The notes under the pieces: model-generated
Databases searched by the model: none
The model's input: only the letters and a program-made list of their open reading frames with translations
What the model was told of the DNA's origin: nothing
Part shown: piece after piece, positions 28,201 to 39,616 of the stretch
How the letters are laid out: every line of letters starts with the position of its first letter
How positions within the stretch are numbered: the first letter of the stretch is position 1
Assembly: GCF_001039355.2 (NCBI RefSeq)
Contig: NW_019773567.1
Span: 1 to 46,643 of the forward strand
From: Lingula anatina
Taxonomy: Eukaryota > Brachiopoda > Lingulata > Lingulida > Lingulidae
Reading direction: 5' to 3'
DNA: 46,643 nt
Made by a program: the position numbers and the translations under genes

Positions 28201-31200
28201 ATCAAAATGCAATACAACTCAAATTACATTCCCATTATTTTCCTCAAAGATTATCATGAAACTTTAAAGGACCGCGCGTAGTGTTTTCAAGTACACTTCT
28301 ATGTACAAGTAGCATTTCCAATCGAGTTGCACATGCCGATCTCAGAGCGAACCTACTAAGCAAGCTGTACGATTTTGATTAGTGCACCAAAGGCAACACA
28401 TCTAATTTCACAGTTGGTCCTGTTCTACTACATGTACAGTGGCTGTAACAGCGCATTCAGAACAGTGAAGTAACATATCCGTGGATCAAATATGGCCATC
28501 CCACATAAATGCTTGTTGCGTAATCCCTGCGGGAAATCTATTCAGTGTCTAATTGGGAATTGAGCAGCAAGCTTTTTTAGTTGATCACTATATTTGATCC
28601 ACGGATTTGTTAATACACTGTTCTGAATGCGCTACAACAAATTTAAATTGTCTGTGGGCAGAATAACTTTTTAGGGTGAGCTTATCATTATCAGATGACC
28701 TGATAAAAAAAGATGGGAGGTACAAAGTTACCTCAGTCTATTTTGCCAAGAAGCACAACTTAATCCCCACTGAAAGGATACTTAATTTATCAAATTTATC
28801 TGTTCTTTTATGTCTTACTAGATAAACAAATTACATCATCATGAATATAAAACTTGGTAAAGGACAGTCTCACAGAGATCCTGCTCTGCATGTGTCATTT
28901 AAGACTGTGTTCAGAACAGAAGTTATCATACTTGCAGGATTGATCTATCTCAGTGGAATTCTTGCTATGGTGCAGTCAATGTAAATTGTGATCATCTTAA
29001 TTGTCCAGCTTGCCTCTTCACAAAGCAAAATCAACAATATCATGGACCGCTAAGTTTTTCCAACTTTACCCAAGTACTTTGAATTACGAGGGACGTACCA
29101 GACAATTAGGCAATCATGCAAGAATTCCTGCTGAGACAGACAAATCCTGCTACAACAATAACTTCTGAACAGTCCCCCTAAAATAAAATCTAATCCGGAG
29201 AAGTGTTTTAGAATAAAAAAAAGTTCTCAAACCAGTTCAAACGAAATGGCATCCTTCATTCATGGAGCCTTTGATTAAGATGAGCCCTAAAAGCAACTCC
29301 CTTGAACACATATTGGCATGGATTGGGAGTTTGAATTTGCTGTGCAAAGATCATACATCTCATTTCTTCAGAATAACATCTGAACAAATATGTGCTCTAT
29401 AGGCCGTTTTCAATTATTTGCCAGGCGATATTTCATGAGAGCTTTGATCAGAGCGAATTCCTAGATGCACACCCAGAGAAGAATTGCAGAAAGTTGATCA
29501 AAGAGAACAATTACCAGGCCCCTTGAAGATATAGCTTGCAAAAAATGCTTTGTCACCTGAAAAAAGGACATGATTGAACTTGTTTCTTAGGTGAAATGCT
29601 ATGCAGAATGTTATGATGTTTGTTTCAGATCAAGAAAATGACCTTCATGACTAAGGCTTTGGCATTGCAATCAAAGATAATTCAGACATGATTTTGGGTT
29701 ATAAAAAAGTAAACCACCAAGAAAAAAAAGAAATTTCCCACTTGAATCAGAACAAAAACATGCCAGATAATTGTACAGTTTTCTGATACCACAAGAGAAA
29801 CATCCAACCTTTGCAGATCTTTTCAACACACACACACACACACACACTTCTCATTTGTGTTAATGCCCATTCATGTCTGTGGTAGGTTATCTTACCTGAA
29901 AGCTTCCTGCATGTTGCGTAGTGCTTGAACATCACCATTGCACAGCCCTGCTCTGTACTCCAGGGAGCCCATGGACCCGGGGGTGGCTGGCCTGATCTCT
30001 GTGTGGGACGGGTAGTGCTCCACTGTGCTCTGGGTCTCTGGACTGCCATTACCTATACCTGGGGGTTACAGAAGAAGAATATCTCATGTGTCTTATTTTT
30101 TNNNNNNNNNNNNNNNNNNNNNNNNNNNNNNNNNNNNNNNNNNNNNNNNNNNNNNNNNNNNNNNNNNNNNNNNNNNNNNNNNNNNNNNNNNNNNNNNNNN
30201 NNNNNNNNNNNNNNNNNNNNNNNNNNNNNNNNNNNNNNNNNNNNNNNNNNNNNNNNNNNNNNNNNNNNNNNNNNNNNNNNNNNNNNNNNNNNNNNNNNNN
30301 NNNNNNNNNNNNNNNNNNNNNNNNNNNNNNNGGGGTTGTGTGGTATATACTGCCTGTCCTCAAAGTTGCTGAGAGCAAAGAAATAGCATTTAAATTTCGA
30401 CTGTGATAACAGCCAGTGTTTTCTGGAAAATATCATAATTCCTTCCATTTTGTTTTGTTTTTTGTTCACACTTGGAAAAATGGCATAAAACAACAAAAAT
30501 CAATAAGGCATATTAAGATATACCATATTCAGGTATTCTGACCTAATTGTAGTGTAAATTATTCTAAATGTTTTTACACATATGGGAACAAACAGTTCTA
30601 CTCTACTAGATGCTGAAATGCAAAGATTATAGCTTTACTATGAGAATTTTGTTGGGGATCACTAGTACAGTACTTAGTTCATTTAAAATACTAATCACAA
30701 TGGCTCCTATAGGAATAATTCTTAATTTCACAGACAACTTAAACTGACAGCATCATCAGTAGAGCAGAGTGCTGCAGGGACAGTAAGACGTCAGCTGAGT
30801 TCATACTATGGACTAACTTGGATTGAAAAACTAAAAACTAAACTATGCATTTTCATCCCATATTATTAATATGCAGGGGATAATCCTAATACTGACTCTG
30901 CTGCTACCAAAGTAACACTACATGACACAAATACCTCAGCCAAATGTGTGGATAACTTTTATATAGCAAATCAAAATGTTGAACTAAATCAGCTTTAAAT
31001 CTTACACAAACTATACTGAATATTATAGAGTCAAATATGAATCATGACTTAAGTAGAGTTAATGGTTTATATTCACCATGCAAGTGCAGCAAATTGGAAT
31101 GACTTAATTAAGTAACATGGCATTTGGCTAATATCCTTCATGCAAGAGTAAGATAACATTTAGCTGGTCATGTGGTGATATCAAATAACACAATTTAGTC

Positions 31201-34200
31201 CTTTTTTCATTCTTTGGTCTTGCTTTGTGAACACAGCCAAATGACCAGAGTGACCCGGTCAGAAAATCCAATAAAATCACACCAAGAAAAAACTACTCGG
31301 GTCTCCTGGGACAGATTTTCCTTATGTTTTCCCCCTGAAGCTCTATGGGTCCATGAAGTATTAATAAAGTTTTATAGGAAAACAAATTAACTGTGAATTC
31401 CCTTCACTGCAGGTAAACAGAGAAGTATAATTTGTTCTCAGTAGGGTCTTGTACCAAGTTCAAGAGGAAGCTTTGATGTAAAAAATTCTGCAATGCAAGG
31501 GTCTCTGGAACATTTTTTAATGAAATAGAGTATCAATGATATATTATGTCTATATAATATATTCACTATATTCTCTGCATCTGTGGTAAAATAAGTTGTT
31601 AATAAAAATTATCAAATGTATTTGCATATATCACTTACATAAAAATTCATACAGGGCTCCCTTTTGGGACTAACCTTACCCTTACTAGCTTACCAAAAAC
31701 AAACAAACAAACAAACAAACAAACAAACAGTATGGCATAAGAGTTACTTCAACAACTATGATGGTGTAAAAATATGATTAGATTTACTCCCTGTGGTGAG
31801 TTAATTGTAATCAAATGGCCAGCTAAGATCATCTCTGCAGTCATAACAAAGTTGGGCTGACCCAAATCAACTAGAAACGCATTTCATTATTATCCTTTCC
31901 CCAGACCACATTAGCATTAAGCGAATATTAAAGAGACAGTGTCAGCATGGCAGGCAAATAAAGATTGCATAAAAATTTAACTAGGTTTATATCCACAATC
32001 ATAAAAACTCAGTTCGCCCTATCATTATTCATCTACATGTACTTCATGATCAATGGTATTCTCTGTTTGGTTTCTCCATGCCTCCACTATAAACAGGTAA
32101 ACTGATAAACAGGAGGCCAGGGCATTCATACTCTTTTACTTTGACATTTTAATAGTATCATTCCCACCTGATTACCATTTAACTTAAATGTCCCAAGTCT
32201 CCAGCTCAATTGGACTATTTTCATACCTTTTATAGTCTAATATCAGGTAAATTACCAGCATAGGGAGCTATTCACACAAAAATGGAATTCATTTAAAAGA
32301 TAACAATTCATTTTTGAAGGGATTGGCTGTGTCCTATCTGCCATACTAACAGAGTGGCCTTTCTTTCCTCTAAACAATCCTCGCACCTTTATGTATTCTT
32401 TGCCAGACCGAGCGAAATTGGAGTCAAGGCGTACAAAGCAATGCCATATTAGTTTCTCTGCCTCATTGGGCAACTTTTGTTGGCATTTTTATAGCACTCA
32501 TGGAAAGACTGTTCTTTACATGAACAATTCTGCCAGGTTTGACAAGCTCATAAGGCATGATGGAACTCTTTGTCCTAACATAACCTTTACATACCAGGCA
32601 CCTAGAACAACTCTCACTGCTGCAGGATGCTCTGACTATAAGATGTCTCCCTTTTTTTCTGGCCCTGGAGTCACAAGGAGAATTACAATTTGAAAAAAAA
32701 AATGTCACCTGTCTGAGTACATTTTTAAGGTCTATCAAAGGCGTCATAGTAACAAGGGGCTCCAGTTTACTAAAACTGTATAAGAATCATTACCAAAAAT
32801 AAAAAGAATTAGATTGATTAGGATAATCCTATTACAAGTATATATAGCATTTAATTTCTTCACATTAAACATAAAAGTTCAGCTACACCTTCACTTGATC
32901 TTTCCTCTACAAAGCCACTCACAATCAGCCTCTATGACCTATAACAATTGGTATTATTGATATCAATTCTTATACTACTGTCACAAGCTGGAGTGAGCAT
33001 GGCTAAAGAAAATGCTGACAGATGGTCATAATCAGCCACACATGGTGACCACCAGGTGGACAAAGAGTCCATTGGTTCTCTGGACAATTTATTGACCAGT
33101 GTCAAGGATCAAGGCATGCCTGGACAGGTGGACATTTACAATGTTTTTCCCACAGGGTATTGAGTGATTCAAAAAAATTATTCCTTTATTATCATAGAGC
33201 ATTTAAAGAAAGGAGCATCATCTGTCAAATTGTATATTTTTGATCTCTTAGTAAAATCATTTTTAATTATTTTTTACTGTTTACATTGCCATCTCATCTA
33301 AAGTACTATAAAAAAGGGGATTGTTTTAGCTTTTCTGCTTGCATAATTAGCAAATTATGGAAACCCAAAGCTGTAGAAATATAAAAAATGATTAACATTG
33401 ACCCAATAAATTATCCGTTCATTAACCTTGGAATTCCATAATGAATAGTTAAGCTAAAACAAAAGTGGCAATATCTGCATTCAAGTACAGATAATTTGAA
33501 AAGTTGTTCCAACTAAGCTCAAATTCCATACATAAAATACATTTAATACACTTCCTTCTTCCTCTTCTATTATCACTGCTCTTATGCCATATGCATGACC
33601 AATTTATGGATAAAAGATCATCACTTTTTGATGCCCATTACTGCTGCTTTGATTAGTCCAAGAGTCATAAGATTAATAAGATAAATGGGTATTATATTCT
33701 ACATTAACTGGCAGATTAGTCTTTCTTGAAATCTTGAGTGTATACACACAGAAGAAAAGAAGGGTGAAATAACATCAGAATGAAAATCTATCCCCATTCA
33801 TGTTATCATATAAACTGTTTACAAAATTTTCAAAATTTAATAACCAGCAGAAACAAGAAAAGAAAAAGAAATGCTTATTTATGACAATGCATTTGGAATA
33901 AACAGATACCAAACAAATGCTCAGTGATAACAAAAAAGGTTGTTGTCATTTTCTTTCCATTAAAGATCTTGCTATTAATATTTTAAGCATTTTGCTAATA
34001 AGGCTAAAAGCTCTTAGAAATGAAAAAGATATACAAACATACAACAATCTATGTATGGTCTTTCTTAGTGCACTTAATCAAGTACTAAAATCCATCTTTG
34101 AGAGTTCATCATAGACAGAGGAACAGCAGTAAAACTATGGACATTCTCATCACCTTACTTTCCTAAATTTCCAAACATAATCAATCTAATCCACTTTAAA

Positions 34201-34218
34201 CATCAAGAAATTTCACTG

Positions 34219-34254
<36 letters not shown>

Positions 34255-36210
34255 GGTAAGGCTATGATAAAGCCATGACTTGAATGAATATGTTATGCTG
34301 AGTTCTCAACATCATCAGCCCAAAGCATCAATGCCAATGTCTGCAAGTTTCTACCTACTCCTACCTGATCCTACCCCACATCAGTAATTATACATTCAAT
34401 TACTATTATAGATTTTTATTTACAAGTCAGATCAATTAAACATGTATTTCATAACACCCATGAGTAATCAAAAGAGAACAACTGTCCCCTGACATAGTAT
34501 TTATCTGCCATGGTAACAAAACAGCAGTTCTAAAAGCTGTCTACAAAAAAGACAAGATATTCTTAATCCAATTTTTCTTTTGGATTTGGTAGAAAATATT
34601 GACTCTATCTCTATCCTCTTTCAGAAGTGTTTAAGCCCAAAGGCATGCAAATTAAAAGGCCTTTGTCATTGCCTGTTCCATCCTCCATTCACCCCATCCA
34701 CTCCTCAATCACTCCCTCTTTCTTACCTTCCAACAAAACATTATGTCATTTAAGTCAAGATTGCACACACCACCGCAGCATACAGTATATAAATGAGGAA
34801 ATTTTCAATTAAAATCAAAAACGCTCTAAACCAGTAGCCAAACAAGACACACAAAAAACTATTACATATCCCTGTGTCATATCATGATGGGAAATCCATG
34901 TCGACACCCATGTTACAGACTGCCTAATGTTCTACTGTCTACTTCACACATGTATAATGATGCATCACAGTTAGTTACATGTCACCAAAAAACATGGCAT
35001 TTAGACTGAGTAATGATAATCCAGTCCATAGTTTATCTATTATTTATTTTTTTCAGGGAAAATCATCAATTTTCAGCTGAAATCCAAATTAACTTGGAGC
35101 ATGTAGGCACACCGAGTTAGATGTTACCATGTATGTGAAAAATAATGACTCTATTAAGAGTTCACAAAAACAAAATGTCATTCCTTTCGAAATTTCGAAA
35201 AAACAAAATTATACCTGGCTCTCTTTTTCCAAAAAATTCCAAACCACAAAGATTCTATGAGAAACCAGAGCCAGAAATCCATTACATTAAAAAAGGAGCT
35301 TAATGCCATATAAACGACAATCTCTTTCTTACCAAATTATTCCATTTAGTGACCACACATCTGTAATATGTGTCCACTTGACTCCTTAACTGGATAAAAC
35401 TGTAAATTACATTTTATTAAGGTTACTACAAATGCATTCCAAATGATACATATTCCATTTTACCTGAATCTCCATTTCCACAGGGTTCAGGATCAATGAC
35501 AAGCGACGTTTCCACCCTTCCTGTGGTGCTCTGACTGACCATACTGTTACGGACTGATGTGCCGCCATTAGGCAAGGAGGGCATGCTGGTATTGGAAACG
35601 CTGCTCGGTAGCCATATTTGGTCTTTTGAGCGTGAGACTTTCAGAGTAGTACTGTTCCTAGCTGGTACCCATCTGAAAGATTGAAAAAAAACAAAAACAA
35701 CATATAAATGCATGTCAGTATATAAATGGTATTCCTGACCCACAGTAAACAATAAACTGAAATTATGAATAGCTTGGACCTAATGAATAATACTAAATCA
35801 GCATGGATGAAATGAGGTTTACGAATATTCATTTCATATCCCATCACATAAAACTATAATACGAAATATGCATTTAGAATGAAGAGAAGGAAATCAAAAT
35901 AATTGTCAACAGAATTCCTAATTGCATTTTTATGAATTTGTCTTTGTATCGTCACCTCTCTCTACTAGTACATATATATATATNTAATGAACAAGATATA
36001 TATATACGAACAAACAACAATGTATGGGCTTTCTTAGTGCACTTAATCAAGCACTAAAATCCATTTTTGAGAGTTCAGAAAGAAAATCACTGTGGCATCA
36101 CAGAGGAACAGCAGTAAAACTGTGGACATTCTCATCACTTTACTTTCCTAAATTTCCAAACATAACAATCAATCCAATCCATTTCAAACATCAAAAAATT
36201 TTCACTGGAT

Positions 36211-36245
<35 letters not shown>

Positions 36246-39200
36246 TTATTTAAGGGCAAGGCTATGATAAAGCCATGCTTTGCCCACCTTGACTGAATAT
36301 ATGTAAAAGTCTGAGTTGGTTCTCAGCATCATCAGCCCAAAGCCTCAATGCCAATGTCTGCAAATTTCTACATACTCCTACCTGATCCTGCCCCACACCA
36401 GTAATTGTACATTCAATTACTATTATAGATTTTTATTTACAAGTCAGATCAATTGAACATGTATTTCATAACACCCATGAGTATTCAAAAGAGAACAACT
36501 GTCCCCTGACGTAGTATTTATCTGTCATGGTAATAAAACAGCAACTCTAAAAGCTATCTACAAAAAGACAAGAGATTCTTAATCTAATTTTGCTTTTGCA
36601 TTTGGTAGAAAGTTTTGACTTTATCTCTATCCTCTATCACAAGTGTTTAAGCCCAAAGTCATGCAAATTAAAAGGTGCTATTGCCATAGCCTGTGCCATC
36701 CTCCACTTACCCCACCCACTCCTCAATCACCCCCTCTTTCTTACCTTCCAACAAAACATGTCATTTAAGTCAAGATTGTACACACCACCACAGCATACAG
36801 TATATATATATAAATTAGGAAATTTTCGATTAAAATCAAAAATGCTCTAAACCAGTAGGGAAACAAGACACAAAACCTATCACAAATCCCTGTGTCATAT
36901 CATGATGGGAAAGCCATGTCTACACCCATGTTACAGACTGCCTAATGTTCTACTGTCTACTTAACACATGTATAATGATGCATCACAGTTAGTTACATGT
37001 CACCAAAAAACATGGCATTTAGACTGAGTAATGATAATCCAGTCCATAGTTTATCTATTATTTATTTTTTTCAGGGAAAATCATCAATTTTCAGCTGAAA
37101 TCCAAATTAACTTGGAGCATGTATGCACATTGAGTTAGATGTTGCCATGTATGTGAAAAATAATGACTCTGTTAAGAGTTCACAAAAACAAAATGTCATT
37201 CCTTTACGAAATTTTTCGAGAAAAACAAAATTATACCTGGCTTTCTTTTTCCAAAAAATTCCACACCACAAAGAATCTATGAGAAACCAGAGCCAGAAAT
37301 CCATTATATTAAAAAGGGAGCTTAATGCCATATAAACGACAATCTCTTTCTTACCAAATTATTCCATTTAGTGACCACACATCTGTAATATGTGTCCACT
37401 TGACTCCTTAACTGGAGAAAACTGTAAATTACATTTTATTAAGGTTACTACAAATGCATTCCAAATGATACATATTCCATTTTACCTGAATCTCCATTTC
37501 CACAGGGTTCAGGATCTATGACAAGCGACGTTTCCACCCTTCCTGTGGTGCTCTGACTGACCATACTGTTACGGACTGACGTCCCGCCATTAGGCAAGGA
37601 GGGCATGCTGGTATTGGAAACGCTGCTTGGCAGCCATATTTGGTCTTTTGAGCGTGAGACTTTCAGAGTAGTGCTGTTCCTCGCTGGTACCCATCTGAAA
37701 GATTGAAACAAACAAAAACAAATAAATAATGGTCAGAATATAAATGGTATTCCTGAACCACAGTAAAACAGTAAACTTAAATTATGAATAGCTTGGACCT
37801 AATGAATTCTACGAAATCAAAATGGACATAATGAAGTTTACAAATATTCGTTTCATATCCCATCACACAAAACTATAATACAAAATATGCATTTGGAATG
37901 AAGAGAAGGAAATCAAAATAATTGTCAACAGAATTCCTAATTGCATTTTTATGAATTTGTCTTTGGATCGTCACCTCTCTCTACTAGTACATATATATAT
38001 ATATTACATTTCACACCTGAACAAATACCTTTTCATTTGACGCAATATCTACAATAGGAAAAAAACTAATCCACAAGTGCAAGATTTCATCTGCTTTTTC
38101 CATACAAGCAGCATATGTTTTAGTAACTCAAGTTTTGTCTGCAATGATATCGCTGCACTGACAATTGCTGTATACTTTTGCAATTTGGCATGCATGCAAT
38201 TTTTTAATTAGCAGGAAAGGGATTATCAGGTACTAGCCTGCAGTTATGCTACCACAGGCCAACACTCAAAGTCCTGTGTCTTGCATGTGCCATCATTTAC
38301 GTTATACATTTTCATAATATTTGCTACTGTGCTGCATCGTAAAATAAGTGTGTAAAACTCCAACAAGCACCGTCATCTCAAAAGGGCACATGTCACTTCA
38401 TAAAATACAATCCATTATGACATAACATGCCAACTATGAAATAGAGTGAAGAGGATAGGCAATTGATTTTAATTTGCTAAAAAATATAGTGGCAAATGTG
38501 CACTGCAATTTGTAAAGGGCAGAGCACTAAAAACAGAAAGCAGTTGTTGCAACCCTGTAGCTTGTAGATATTTCTACAACTACTAATAGTCTGCTCACAC
38601 AAGGAACACTTTGGAGCAGTATTGGGTCTAATTTATGAAATGACTACTCTCCTGAACCCCATACAATTCACTGACAGAGGTTCAATGGAGCCTCTCTTAA
38701 ATCAAATTCTCTGCCATTGCAAGTCCCAATTTTCAAAACTGGTGAATAAACCAGCGAGGGCTTGCAAATTGTAAATACACCTTCATGATTTGGAAATAAA
38801 AATTGAAAACACTTAACAATATTTTATTTATAAGCCATAGCAATGTATTCCAAATATAAATTCACTGACATGAGTACATCAAAGTGTATAACATCATTTT
38901 TTAACATTCACAGGCAGTGCAAGGACTGGCGGTCTCTGTCTATGCTCTATAAATTAAGTTTACAAGGCCCAGATATAGGGTCTTCTTCACATAGCCCAGC
39001 CCTGTGTGCCATATGGTTCTGATAATGAAAATTGGCCAGGTAAAAGGAAAGTGGGCCACAAATCATCTGGAATTAGGCTGATCCTGACAGTTAAATGAGC
39101 CCAAGTTTCCACACTTACACCTTACTTGCAGCATATTATGCAATGTTAGAATTTATGAATCAAGCAGTTATTATGTGGCTATACTACTGTGTGGATTGAC

Positions 39201-39523
39201 AGTGGCCTATCCCATATATCAGTTGGTTAACTTGCCATAGCCTTACATACCAGTGTTTGGGGGATATTACACACACCCCAGTGATAAAACTGAGGCCTAT
39301 TTACAAAATGCATGGCCAGGTAATATATGCCAATAAATACTGTACATTTGGTGTTTATATGTTCCCATTAAAAACTTGAATGACAGGTACTTCTAAAAAA
39401 TGAAAATGACTCATTAACCACAAACCATCACAAACATTTCCTTCCGTGATGATATCTGATAATATGGTGGCTTACATGATTACAGACTTCATAATTTATA
39501 TAACACAACCTGGCAATGCAAAA

Positions 39524-39616
<93 letters not shown>

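Larger units (their letters stand above)
21611..29895 (-). other. Otopetrin intron between exons 3 and 4 (8.3 kb)
   Basis: No coding exon was found. Identified contents are a possible small element at 22671-22791, a CTCF-like motif, poly-T at 25589-25614, a TAA-flanked element at 26506-26755, a 184-bp inverted-repeat element at 28450-28633 and a CA repeat at 29825-29848. The remainder is AT-rich and unremarkable. Confidence 0.6.
30332..34017 (-). other. Otopetrin intron between exons 2 and 3, unique part
   Basis: AT-rich DNA without a supported exon. An AAAC repeat lies at 31694-31729 and a CTCF-like motif at 33048-33061. Open frames on the minus strand at 32252-32747 are unrelated to any family I recognise. 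Confidence 0.55.

Noticed and set aside
29747-30049. 100-codon minus-strand frame starting with ATG at otopetrin exon 3
   Set aside because: It is in the wrong frame: splice phases from exons 2 and 4 require the frame reading GNGSPETQ to NMQEAFR.
32252-32747. Two adjacent minus-strand open frames of 73 and 94 codons
   Set aside because: They are in different frames, lack splice sites that would join them in phase with otopetrin, and show no family similarity.
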